Shown: positions 34,972-43,170 of the stretch, one piece after another
Layout: each line of letters starts with the position of its first letter
Numbering within the stretch: the stretch's first letter is position 1
Assembly: GCA_963702835.1 (NCBI GenBank)
Contig: OY969762.1
Span: 124,001-188,000 of the forward strand
Direction: 5' to 3'
DNA: 64,000 bases
DNA from: JAFGAV01 sp041479055
Lineage (GTDB): Bacteria > Acidobacteriota > Aminicenantia > Aminicenantales > JAFGAV01
Translations under genes and position numbers: made by a program
The notes under the pieces: generated by a model
What the model saw: the letters and a program-made list of their open reading frames with translations, nothing else
Told to the model about the DNA's origin: nothing
Database searches by the model: none

Positions 34972-35883
34972 CTAAGTCCTCAGCGTGCCGCAGATGTCGG
35001 TCAGTCGGACCAGTCCGTGGCGGCGGCCGTAGTCCTCGATCTCGGCAATGATGCGGAGCGCGGCCTGCGGGTCGATGAGGTTAGCCGTCCCGACCTGGAC
35101 CGCCCTAGCGCCGGCGATCAGGAACTCCAGGGCGTCGGCGCCGGTCATGATCCCGCCCAGGCCGATGACCGGAATCTTGACCCGGGAGGCGGCCTGGTGA
35201 ACCAAGCGCAGGGCCAGGGGCTTTATGGCCGGCCCGCTCAGCCCGCCATAGACATTGGCCAGCCTGGGCTGCCGAGTTTCGGGATCAATGGCCAGGGCCA
35301 GGAAGGTGTTGACCAGCGACAGGCCGTCCGAGCCTGCCTCTTCCGCAGCCTGGGCGATCTCGACGATGTCGGTCACGTTGGGCGAGAGCTTGGTGATAAC
35401 CGGCCGCCGGCTGGCCCGCTTGACCCGCCGCACCAGGTCGCGGGTATGGCGCGGGCTGAGAGCCGGGCATAGGCCGTCCTTTTTGACGTTGGGGCATGAG
35501 ATGTTGAGCTCGTAGGCGGCGATGCCCTTTTGCCCGTCAAGGAATTTCACCACGGCCTCGAACTCCTCGTCGCTTGACCCGCAAACATTGACGATGACCG
35601 CGGTGTCCAGCCCCTGCAGGCGGGGCAGGACTTTTTCGGCGAAGGCCCGGACACCGATCCCCTGCAGGCCGATGGCGTTGATGAGGCCTGAAGCCGTCTC
35701 CACCAGGCGGGGCGGCGGGTTGCCCGGCCGCGGGTCATAGTACAGGGCCTTGACCACGAACCCGCCCAGCTTGTTCAAGTCGAGGAAGGGCTCGAATTCC
35801 GGGCCGTAGCCGAACGTGCCGCTGGCGGCCAGGACCGGGTTCTTGAGTTTGAGAAAGCCGAGGTCGGTCGTAAGGTCGGTCAA
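34972..35883 (-). CDS. pyrD: Dihydroorotate dehydrogenase, class 1B catalytic subunit
   Basis: About 303 residues from TTG 35883, eight bases after AAGGAG; the longer frame to ATG 35913 would start inside an intergenic repeat and is less likely. Catalytic Cys in LNISCPNVK marks class 1 and the PyrK partner upstream marks 1B. FMN site residues lie in AASGTFGYG, GGLSGPAIKPLALR and GLGGIMTGADALEF. It oxidises dihydroorotate to orotate, passing electrons to NAD through PyrK. Confidence 0.95.
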   Translation of the reverse strand: MTDLTTDLGFLKLKNPVLAASGTFGYGPEFEPFLDLNKLGGFVVKALYYDPRPGNPPPRLVETASGLINAIGLQGIGVRAFAEKVLPRLQGLDTAVIVNVCGSSDEEFEAVVKFLDGQKGIAAYELNISCPNVKKDGLCPALSPRHTRDLVRRVKRASRRPVITKLSPNVTDIVEIAQAAEEAGSDGLSLVNTFLALAIDPETRQPRLANVYGGLSGPAIKPLALRLVHQAASRVKIPVIGLGGIMTGADALEFLIAGARAVQVGTANLIDPQAALRIIAEIEDYGRRHGLVRLTDICGTLRT

Positions 35884-35910
35884 ATATGCATCTCCTTCAC
35901 GATGACCAGA

Positions 35911-36020
35911 CACTCAAGAAGAGGAGGGGTCCTGTCACGGCTCCTCCCCGGCTGTGCTCGCCAAGCTGCGCGCAGGCGGGGAGCCCCTCCGCCGCGCCAC
36001 CCCTCCCCACGATCTGCCGG
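35911..36020. repeat. Intergenic repeat, copy B
   Basis: Second copy of the element at 34732-34838. It lies in the pyrK-pyrD gap, just before the pyrD ribosome site, so each pyr gene of this strand except pyrK has a copy upstream. Confidence 0.75.
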
Positions 36021-36040
36021 AACGGAGATGCAGATATTCG

Positions 36041-36853
36041 TCATGGCCAGATGACCTCCTCGGCGGGGAAGACGGGACCGTCCTCGCAGACCTTGACCCA
36101 GGACTCCTCGCCGTTGCGGCGGAGTTTTTTTACGCAGCCCCAGCAGGCGCCGAACCCGCAGCCCATGTGCGACTCGAGGGAAAGCTGGGCCGGGATTCGG
36201 GCGGCGGCGGCCAGGCCGGCGATCGTCCGGAGCATGGGCTCCGGGCCGCAGGCGTAGATCGCGGCGGCCGGCGCAGCTTTCAGCTCTTTTTCCAGGAGCT
36301 CGGTCACCAGCCCCTTGAAACCGAGCGACCCGTCGTCCGTGGAGCAGGCCGGAGGATAACCTTCGGCCTGGAGCTTGTCCCGCAAGGGAAGGTCGGCCGC
36401 GCTGCGGCCTCCGTAAAGGACCTTGACCGGAAATTGCTTGGCCCGCATCTCCCCGGCCAGGAAAAGGAGCGGGGCGATGCCGCGGCCGCCTCCCGCCAGG
36501 AAGTTGACCCCGGGAGGCCGATTCTCTTGAGGCAAGCGGAAACCTCGGCCCAGCGGTCCGAGGATATCCAGCCTGTCTCCCGGCTCTTTTTGAGCCAGGA
36601 GGGCGGTCCCTTCGCCCGCTACCTGGAAGAAGAGCAGGAAGCGCTCTCCTTGGCGGTCGCACAGGCTGAGCGGCCGGCGGAGCAGGGGATGGGTCGTGTC
36701 CGAGACCTTGACCATGACGAACTGGCCGGGCGAAGCCCGGCTGGCGATAAGAGGGGATTCCACGATGAAAAGGAAATAGGAGCCCCAGGATTCTTTGCTG
36801 ATGATCCGTGCGGCCGGGTCCACCATCATTTCGGCTTCATTGGCCGAGGTCAA
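36041..36853 (-). CDS. pyrK: Dihydroorotate dehydrogenase electron-transfer subunit PyrK
   Basis: 270 residues from TTG 36853; an internal ATG at 36829 (MMVDPAARIISKESWG) is also possible. FAD domain (SPGQFVMVKV, RRPLSLCD), NAD-binding part (GGGRGIAPLLFL) and a C-terminal [2Fe-2S] site (ESHMGCGFGACWGC with KVCEDGPVF). It accepts electrons from PyrD and reduces NAD. First gene of the pyr set on this strand. Confidence 0.93.
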   Translation of the reverse strand: MTSANEAEMMVDPAARIISKESWGSYFLFIVESPLIASRASPGQFVMVKVSDTTHPLLRRPLSLCDRQGERFLLFFQVAGEGTALLAQKEPGDRLDILGPLGRGFRLPQENRPPGVNFLAGGGRGIAPLLFLAGEMRAKQFPVKVLYGGRSAADLPLRDKLQAEGYPPACSTDDGSLGFKGLVTELLEKELKAAPAAAIYACGPEPMLRTIAGLAAAARIPAQLSLESHMGCGFGACWGCVKKLRRNGEESWVKVCEDGPVFPAEEVIWP

Positions 36854-36956
36854 ACATAACAGAAAGCTCTTCCCGGGGCAAGCTTCTTCTCATCCGGGCG
36901 GCAATTTTTCCCCAGGGCATCCGAAAATTTCCAGGAGGCGGCTCTCTTTAATTTCC

Positions 36957-36986
36957 TTGAAATGAGCCATAACTACCTAGTAAAAT
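36957..36986 (+). promoter_or_regulatory. Promoter of the aminotransferase gene
   Basis: TTGAAA (36957-36962), 18-base spacer, TAAAAT (36981-36986), about 36 bases before ATG 37022, which is served by TTGGAGG. Confidence 0.5.
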
Positions 36987-37021
36987 GATTAAGCCTTAAT
37001 ATTATTTTGGAGGACTTATAC

Positions 37022-38218
37022 ATGGACATCTCCCGCCGCGGCCGGACCATCCAGGCCTCTCCCATACGGAAGTTCAAACCCCTGGCCGACGCCGCCGTGG
37101 CCCGGGGGCTGCGGGTCTATTTCATCAACATCGGCGACCCGGACATCCCCACGCCCCAGCCCATCATGGACGCCGTCCACGGGTTCGAGCAGAAGGTGCT
37201 GAGCTACGGCCCGGCCCAAGGCTTCCTCGAGCTGCGCCAGGCGGTGGCCGCCTACTTCGGCTCCTATAAAATCCCCCTGACCGAAGACAACGTCATCGTC
37301 ACCATCGGCGGCTCGGAGGCCGTCCTGTTCGCCTTCTGCGCCGTGGCCGACCCGGGCGAGGAGATCATCGTGGCCGAGCCCTTCTACACCAACTACAACG
37401 GGTTCGCCTCTATCGCCGACGTCAAGCTCGTGCCCCTGACCCTCAAGGCCGAAGACGGGTTCCGGCTTCCGCCCGCCTCGGAGTTCGAAGCCCGTATCAC
37501 TCCGCGGACGCGGGCCATCATCCTGTGCTCCCCCAACAACCCCACCGGCACGGTCTATACCGCCGAGGAGCTGGACCGGGTGGGGGTCCTGGCCAAGAAG
37601 CACAACCTGTTCCTTATCGGCGACGAGGTGTACAAGGAATTCGTTTACGACGGGCTGGTCCACAAAAGCGTCCTGGAACTTCCCGGCCTGGAAGACAACG
37701 TGATCGTCACCGACAGCATCTCCAAACGGTTCAGCTGCTGCGGGGCGCGGATAGGCGCCTTCATCACCCGCAACGGCCGGGTGTTCGACGCCGCGCTGCG
37801 CTTTGCCCAGGCCCGGCTCTGTCCGCCCTCCATCGAGCAGAAGGCGGCCCTGGCCGCCTACCGGATGGGCATCGGCTTCTTCGAGCCCATCCGCCGGGAA
37901 TACGAGCGCCGCAGGAACGTCCTCTACGAGGGTATCTCCTCCATTCCCGGGGTCGTCGTTCGCAAGCCCCAGGGCGCTTTCTACATGGTGGCCAAGCTGC
38001 CCATCAAGGACTCCGACCACTTCGTCACCTGGATGCTGAGCGAATTCGAGATGGACGGCCAGACGGTCATGGTCGCGCCCGGCCCTGGCTTTTACTCCAC
38101 GCCGGGCAAGGGCCTCGACGAGGTCCGGATGGCCTATGTCCTCAAGGAAGAGGACCTGGTCAAAGCCATCCGCGTCTTCCGCGCCGGGTTGGAAAAGTAC
38201 AAGACGCTTTTCCCATAA
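37022..38218 (+). CDS. Class I/II PLP-dependent aminotransferase (aspartate aminotransferase-like)
   Basis: 398 residues from ATG 37022 with GGAGG nine bases upstream. PLP fold features: FINIGDPDIPTP, YGPAQGFLELRQAVA, CSPNNPTGTVY, GDEVYKEFVYDG, and the Schiff-base Lys in DSISKRFSCCGARIG. Substrate is most likely aspartate or a related amino acid, but this cannot be fixed from sequence. Divergent from pyrK, monocistronic. Confidence 0.92.
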   Translation: MDISRRGRTIQASPIRKFKPLADAAVARGLRVYFINIGDPDIPTPQPIMDAVHGFEQKVLSYGPAQGFLELRQAVAAYFGSYKIPLTEDNVIVTIGGSEAVLFAFCAVADPGEEIIVAEPFYTNYNGFASIADVKLVPLTLKAEDGFRLPPASEFEARITPRTRAIILCSPNNPTGTVYTAEELDRVGVLAKKHNLFLIGDEVYKEFVYDGLVHKSVLELPGLEDNVIVTDSISKRFSCCGARIGAFITRNGRVFDAALRFAQARLCPPSIEQKAALAAYRMGIGFFEPIRREYERRRNVLYEGISSIPGVVVRKPQGAFYMVAKLPIKDSDHFVTWMLSEFEMDGQTVMVAPGPGFYSTPGKGLDEVRMAYVLKEEDLVKAIRVFRAGLEKYKTLFP

Positions 38219-38236
38219 CTTCCCTTGGTTTCCCTT

Positions 38237-38491
38237 TCATCTGATGAACTTAAGTCGCCGCATATCTTCTTCGGTCCAGCCGATATCTTGAAGAAGTCCC
38301 TTTAGCAATTTCGGCCCAAACGTTTTGCTTGGGTGAAAATGGATGGATACGCGCCTGCCGTCGGGATGCCTGAAAACATGTTCTGCTCCGGATGTTGTGT
38401 CCCTGTGCCATGCGTCTTTTTCTAGTGCACGGATGATCTCTGAAGCGGTTTTGTTCTTTATCTGGTCCCAGATCTGCGACGAGAACTTCAC
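38237..38491 (-). CDS. hicA: HicA-type toxin (mRNA interferase)
   Basis: 84 residues. A dsRNA-binding-like fold with the active-site His in SGAEHVFRHPDGRRVSIHFHP and the Gly-rich KLLKGLLQDIGWTEEDMRRL tail, though the N-terminal part is longer than in the shortest HicA proteins. It cuts mRNA when free of HicB. Its start overlaps the hicB stop by four bases; antitoxin first, then toxin. Confidence 0.88.
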   Translation of the reverse strand: MKFSSQIWDQIKNKTASEIIRALEKDAWHRDTTSGAEHVFRHPDGRRVSIHFHPSKTFGPKLLKGLLQDIGWTEEDMRRLKFIR

Positions 38492-38784
38492 AAAGAGATT
38501 TGAATTGTATCTTTATAAAAGCTATGGTGGCTGAACAGGGAAATAAACCTTTTGATTGCAGGTTGCTTCTTTTGGATGATACAAAGGGGAATGGGATCGC
38601 CGTGATTGATCAGAGATTGCAAGTAAGCGTAGATTGCATTTTTTGAGTTGTTGATGGCTTCTTCAATGCTGCTGCCTTGAGTGTGTAAACCCTTGAAAAC
38701 AGGGCTGTAGGCGTGAAATCCTCCGTTATCCTTTTCTATAATAATGGGAACGGCGAAGGTGATTTTCCCCTCCGGACTCTTCAT
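38488..38784 (-). CDS. hicB: HicB-type antitoxin
   Basis: 98 residues with GGGAGGT before ATG 38784. The partial RNase-H-like HicB domain shows FAVPIIIEKDNGGFHAYSPV and the LHTQGSSIEEAINNSKNAI helix. The C-terminus lacks a clear HTH or RHH domain, so DNA binding is uncertain. It neutralises HicA and probably represses the operon. Confidence 0.87.
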   Translation of the reverse strand: MKSPEGKITFAVPIIIEKDNGGFHAYSPVFKGLHTQGSSIEEAINNSKNAIYAYLQSLINHGDPIPLCIIQKKQPAIKRFISLFSHHSFYKDTIQISL

Positions 38785-38933
38785 TTGACCTCCCAGAACA
38801 GGCTTATTTTACAATGAATTTAATATCTTCTGTCAAATTAATAAACGATGACGGGCGGATTATTTCTCATTCCATTTTTTATGGTTCGAAATGATTTGCC
38901 CAACTCCTTGCCTAAAGCGAAATCGAATTTAGC

Positions 38934-39896
38934 TTATGACTCCCGCCACCGGTTAACCATCACGTTCAGCCACTTCACGAATTCCTCGGTGGCCTTTTTA
39001 TTCCCGGCCGCCGTAGGATGGCTGTCGTCGGAGGCTGAGGGGTAAGCGCTGAAGTTGGAGTTGACCGTCTTCTGGTGCTGGACCTGGCCGTTCCAGAAGC
39101 GGTGGTGATTCCCAGCTTCCTTGCCGGCGTCGTTTTTATTGACGCTCCCGCCGTTGCTGGTCAAGACATTATAGAAATTATATACGGCCACGTTTTTATG
39201 GGGATAATCCTTAAGCCAGTCGTTCACCAGCCAGTCGGTCAAGGCCCGGGCGCAGGCCGCATGCTCGGCGTCCGTCTCGTTCTTCGACTGCGGGGGGGAG
39301 GTGACCAGAATAAAGAGCTTGTCCTGCCTCGTTTTGAAATAGGCCAGCAGGTCATTATAGATGCCCTTGGCGTTGCCCAGGGCGTGATACTCCGAACCGC
39401 AGTCCTGCCCGCGCAACAGGTTCTTTCCCTGCACGGGCGGGTCGTTCGGGTTCCCTCCCAGGTAGGAGTTCGGATAGCAGGACTTGAACATGACGATTGA
39501 GTTCTCTCCGCCCGGGTCCTTCTCCAGCCGCGAGTAAAACTCGCCGCTCCGGTTGCTCTCTTTGTACAGGGCTGCCAGATACTTGGCGCTCTTCGGGCCG
39601 CAGAACCAGGTCCAGAAGTTGCCGATGTCTGTGTTATCGCCGATACTATCCGGCCCCCAGCCGTAGTTCGTGTCCGATACAAAATAGTTGTTGTCCCGCA
39701 GGGAGATTCCCAGGTCGCCGTTTCCGTCCGTCAGCCAGTTTTCCCCGCAGGAGTGATGGATGAAGACGAGCTTGACCGTCGCCGCCGGCCGGCTGGGGTT
39801 GTCCGCGGCCCGGAGAGACGCCGCGGAAAATGCGATAAGCGTCAGGCCCGCCGCCGCCAGGACGACGGCGGCCAGGATAGATCTTTTGGGTGTCAT
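38934..39896 (-). CDS. Secreted SGNH/GDSL-like hydrolase
   Basis: 320 residues with a signal peptide (to about residue 30, ASLRAAD). The start of the domain has VFIHHSCGENW, and the end has SDDSHPTAAGNKKATEEFV, matching the block V Asp/His of SGNH-type esterases (DxxH). The block I Ser could be that of HHSCG. Substrate unknown; esterases of this type act on sugars or lipids. Alone on its strand. Confidence 0.6.
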   Translation of the reverse strand: MTPKRSILAAVVLAAAGLTLIAFSAASLRAADNPSRPAATVKLVFIHHSCGENWLTDGNGDLGISLRDNNYFVSDTNYGWGPDSIGDNTDIGNFWTWFCGPKSAKYLAALYKESNRSGEFYSRLEKDPGGENSIVMFKSCYPNSYLGGNPNDPPVQGKNLLRGQDCGSEYHALGNAKGIYNDLLAYFKTRQDKLFILVTSPPQSKNETDAEHAACARALTDWLVNDWLKDYPHKNVAVYNFYNVLTSNGGSVNKNDAGKEAGNHHRFWNGQVQHQKTVNSNFSAYPSASDDSHPTAAGNKKATEEFVKWLNVMVNRWRES

Positions 39897-39984
39897 AGCT
39901 TCCCCCTGAGTTGAAGATTATTCCGTTAGATGGATTTTCTATATCATTCCTGTCCCAGCCCTGTCAACGGAATTGCGGGGCTGA

Positions 39985-40024
39985 ACCAAATCTCTTGATT
40001 TGATATCTTGTCCCTGGAATTCCG
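39985..40024. repeat. REP-like intergenic motif, copy 1
   Basis: CCAAATCTCTTGATTTGATA followed by CTTGTCCC. The same motif with few changes is at 54415-54445 (CTAAATCTCCTGATTTGGTA then CGTGTCCC). AAATC/GATTT form a hairpin in both. It lies between the SGNH gene and the MFS gene; the rest of 39897-40181 shows no gene. Confidence 0.45.
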
Positions 40025-40181
40025 TACCAATGACTGAGGCGCCAAGTTGACTCTAGCTCCGGGCTGGGTTATTGTGTCCGCACAGTTGCATCGCGCGCTT
40101 ATCATGACCACGCCTCTCTTCCAGCCAAGACCTCAGATTCAATTTTATTTTTAACGGTTCCGAGAAAGGAGGTACGTCTCG

Positions 40182-41417
40182 ATGCCTACCCCTGCTAAGC
40201 CTATTTCACCTGCCAAGGATTTCAAGGTCTATCGCTATCGGTGGGTGGTCCTACTGGCCTTCGGGCTTATAGCCCTAATGACCCAGATGCTGTGGATCAC
40301 CTTCGCCCCGATCACCAGCGCCGCGGCCAAATTCTTCCATACCTCCGACCTTAACATCGGGTTGCTGTCCATGAGCTTCATGGTCGTCTATATCCTGCTC
40401 TTTCTGCCCGCGGCCTGGGCCATCGACACCTGGGGTTTCAAGGCCGCGGTGGGCCTCGGCGCGGTTCTGAGCGCCGTCTTCGCCATGACCAGGGGGCTTT
40501 TCGCCTCGAACTTTACCGTCGTCTTGCTGTCCCAGGTCGGGATCGCCGTCGGCCAGCCCTTTGTCATCGGGGCGATCACCAAGGTCGCCGCCCGCTGGTT
40601 CCCGGCCCGGGAGCGGGCCACGGCCTCCGGGTTTGGGACGCTGGCCCTTTACATGGGGCCCCTGGCGGCCATGCTCCTCGGCCCAGTTCTGGTCTTGCGC
40701 CTCGGCCTGGACCGCCTGCTGCTTGTCTACGGAATCGCCACGGCCGCCGCCGCAGTCTTCTTTTTCCTGGCCGCCCGCGAGCATCCGCCCACGCCGGCGG
40801 GGAGCGACGAGCGGGTGATGATGTTCGAGGGGCTTCGGTCGATGCTCCGCCGCCGCGACTTCCTCTTTCTCCTTGTCATGTTTTTCGTCGGCCTGGGGCT
40901 ATTCAACGGTGTTTCGACCTGGATCGAGGACATCATCCGGCCGCGCGGGTTCACCATCTCCCAGGCGGGGCTGCTCGGCGGGCTGATGCTCATCGGCGCC
41001 GTCCTGGGGGCGGTCGTCATGTCCATGCTCTCGGACAAACTCCGGCGGCGCAAGCCGTTCATCGTCCTGGCCCTGGCCGGACTCCTGCCCGGGCTCCTGG
41101 GCATGACCTACGCCACCAGCTACGGGCTGCTTCTTCTCTCCGGCTTTATATTCGGGTTCTTCCTGCTCAGCGCCGGGCCGATCGGTTTTCAGTATGCCGC
41201 CGAAATCACCCACCCCGCCCCGGAGGGCACCTCGAACACGCTGCTTATCGTCATGGGCCAGATCTCGGGGATCGCCATCATCTTCGCCATGGACGCCCTC
41301 AAATCGCCGGCCACGGGAGCCATGACCGCCTCGCTCCTCGGCCTGGCCGGCCTCACCGTTGTCTGCGTCCTGCTGGCCACCCGTCTCCGCGAATCGCCCA
41401 TCCATCAGAAAAACTGA
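40182..41417 (+). CDS. MFS transporter
   Basis: 411 residues with AAAGGAGGT upstream of ATG 40182. Twelve membrane helices; the loop 2-3 region carries PAAWAIDTWGFKAAVG, and the 8-9 region MLSDKLRRRKPFIV, both common in major facilitator proteins. The family branch resembles nitrate/nitrite or organic acid porters only vaguely; substrate not assigned. Confidence 0.9.
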   Translation: MPTPAKPISPAKDFKVYRYRWVVLLAFGLIALMTQMLWITFAPITSAAAKFFHTSDLNIGLLSMSFMVVYILLFLPAAWAIDTWGFKAAVGLGAVLSAVFAMTRGLFASNFTVVLLSQVGIAVGQPFVIGAITKVAARWFPARERATASGFGTLALYMGPLAAMLLGPVLVLRLGLDRLLLVYGIATAAAAVFFFLAAREHPPTPAGSDERVMMFEGLRSMLRRRDFLFLLVMFFVGLGLFNGVSTWIEDIIRPRGFTISQAGLLGGLMLIGAVLGAVVMSMLSDKLRRRKPFIVLALAGLLPGLLGMTYATSYGLLLLSGFIFGFFLLSAGPIGFQYAAEITHPAPEGTSNTLLIVMGQISGIAIIFAMDALKSPATGAMTASLLGLAGLTVVCVLLATRLRESPIHQKN

Positions 41418-41467
41418 AACATTCAAGCCAGGATTAAAACAACCGGGCGGATTGCGTTTGCGGCCCA

Positions 41468-41497
41468 TTGACATCGGCCGGCCTGCAATATAATAAT
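41468..41497 (+). promoter_or_regulatory. Promoter before the IPT/TIG protein
   Basis: TTGACA (41468-41473) followed 15-17 bases later by TATAATAAT (41489-41497). A good housekeeping promoter about 40 bases before ATG 41536. Confidence 0.6.
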
Positions 41498-41535
41498 ACC
41501 TATAACCTCTATAAAATAAGTAGCTTAGGTGCACC

Positions 41536-42906
41536 ATGAAACGACTTATGAAAAGCGGTGGAATTCTGATTTTGCTCCTGATCCTATACGCTCAAATTCA
41601 GGCCCAGCACATTAATTCACTCAACCCGGCTGATCCGGTACAGGGTGAGGCCTTTGAAATTATCGGAAGCGGTTTTGAACAACAGCAAGGACCCTGGGTG
41701 GTGGAAGTGGCCCGGGTCGTGCACCGTCAAATGCTGAGCTACCACTTTCGAGTGCTCCGCTGGAGGACCGATCGCATCCTGGTTGAAGTTCCCGCCGATG
41801 TTCCGGCCAACGAATATGGAGTGCAGGTCCGAATTCCGAATCGTCTGAAAGGGTCGAATGGGGTTCGTCTGACGATTCGAGAACGTCCCGCGAATCAGCC
41901 GCCGCCGTCGTTGGTTCCCTGGATTCGCCGCGCCCATGTGACCGGCCAGTTTGAGCTCTGGATCTACGGGCAGCATTTTGGCGAAGTAGGGGGAGGGCTG
42001 GCCAAAGAAATTCCCCATGGCGGACGGATCCATTTCAGCGGAAACGGCCGCGACGAGGACCTCGGTATTGTCCGCTGGCTCGATAATCTTGTGAGGGTTT
42101 GGCTGCCCCAAGCATGCGAGCCCGGCTCTTACCGGGTCGCGGTCTTCTCGGGGAGAGGGACGGGGAGGGCCAACGAGAGCAACACCATGAGCGTCCTGGT
42201 TCGTCCCGAGATGATCAACGAAGCTAACCCCGGCCTCATCGAGGGATTCATGCATATCGATTCCGTCGAACCGCTGGTGATTGCGCGGGGGACGCCGTTT
42301 ACGATTTTGGGGGATCATTTTGACGTTTACCGCAAAGGGAAAAACAACTCCGTAGACCGGGTCGGCCAGGGCGACCGCATAGTGGAATTGGTGGAAATTC
42401 ACAAAGGCCATGCCTCATCTCACATCTGCAACATAGAAAACTTGGATCCGCGCTTGTTTCCTGAAAACCTCCATACAGGAAGCCTACAATGGCTTAACGA
42501 CCATATCTCCGCAATTGCCCCAGGGGATCTGAATCCTGGGCCGTTCCTGCTTCGCCTCCGCGATAAAGCGGATAATCGAAGCAGCAATAACATCGCCGTC
42601 CGGGTGGTGCTGAGCGCCGGTGAAGCGCTATCTATTGAAACGATAAGCCCGAACCCCGCTCTCCCGGGGAACGAACTGACTATCCGCGGACGAAACTTCG
42701 GAGAGGCCCAGGGAAGTCGAGTAGCTATTCTTAATCCCGGGCGTCTGAGACTTCAGGTCCGCGATTGGTCCCCTAATGAGCTCCGCCTCGTCCTGCCGCA
42801 GAACCTCACTCCGGGGCGATATTCCCTCCGTATCTTTGAGGACGCCGCTCTGACAGAAGGCAGCGATCTGTACACGATCCAGGTAGCGCGAAGCAACCTG
42901 CCTTAA
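41536..42906 (+). CDS. Secreted protein with IPT/TIG-like beta-sandwich repeats
   Basis: 456 residues with a signal peptide (MKRLMKSGGILILLLILYAQ, cut near IQAQ). Three to four IPT/TIG-like Ig domains: the first reads INSLNPADPVQGEAFEIIGSGF; later ones include DSVEPLVIARGTPFTILGDHF and ETISPNPALPGNELTIRGRNF. Such domains bind surfaces or sugars outside the cell. No anchor was seen. Function otherwise unknown. Confidence 0.8.
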   Translation: MKRLMKSGGILILLLILYAQIQAQHINSLNPADPVQGEAFEIIGSGFEQQQGPWVVEVARVVHRQMLSYHFRVLRWRTDRILVEVPADVPANEYGVQVRIPNRLKGSNGVRLTIRERPANQPPPSLVPWIRRAHVTGQFELWIYGQHFGEVGGGLAKEIPHGGRIHFSGNGRDEDLGIVRWLDNLVRVWLPQACEPGSYRVAVFSGRGTGRANESNTMSVLVRPEMINEANPGLIEGFMHIDSVEPLVIARGTPFTILGDHFDVYRKGKNNSVDRVGQGDRIVELVEIHKGHASSHICNIENLDPRLFPENLHTGSLQWLNDHISAIAPGDLNPGPFLLRLRDKADNRSSNNIAVRVVLSAGEALSIETISPNPALPGNELTIRGRNFGEAQGSRVAILNPGRLRLQVRDWSPNELRLVLPQNLTPGRYSLRIFEDAALTEGSDLYTIQVARSNLP

Positions 42907-42935
42907 TAAGGCACCTTCTCCAAAGCTATACCTGC

Positions 42936-43151
42936 CCTGTCCTGACTGCGGCCGGCGGCAAGCCGCCCGTCTTCACCGATTACACCTACGATAGCCTCGG
43001 CCTGCCCAAGAATCCCCAGAACCCCTTCACCGGCCAGCCCGCCAGGTTCAACCCCGAGGGCAAAAACTGGGTGGACAAAGGCCTGGGCGGGTTCCTCGAA
43101 ACAGAGGGAAAGTATAAGGAGCGGCTTAGGGGATATCGGAGAATAAGGTGA
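42936..43151 (+). pseudogene. Cytochrome c peroxidase (MauG-like) remnant
   Basis: An open frame without a start reads GGKPPVFTDYTYDSLGLPKN, then NPFTGQPARFNP and DKGLGGFL, ending at TGA 43149-43151. The FTDYTYDSLGLPKNP and LGGFL segments match the middle of di-haem cytochrome c peroxidases. The haem-binding CxxCH parts are missing, so only a fragment of about 70 codons is left. Confidence 0.6.
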
Positions 43152-43170
43152 ATAGCTATAATAGACACAA

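Noticed and set aside
37016..38020. 334-codon minus-strand open frame opposite the aminotransferase
   Set aside because: Shadow of a gene with all PLP motifs.
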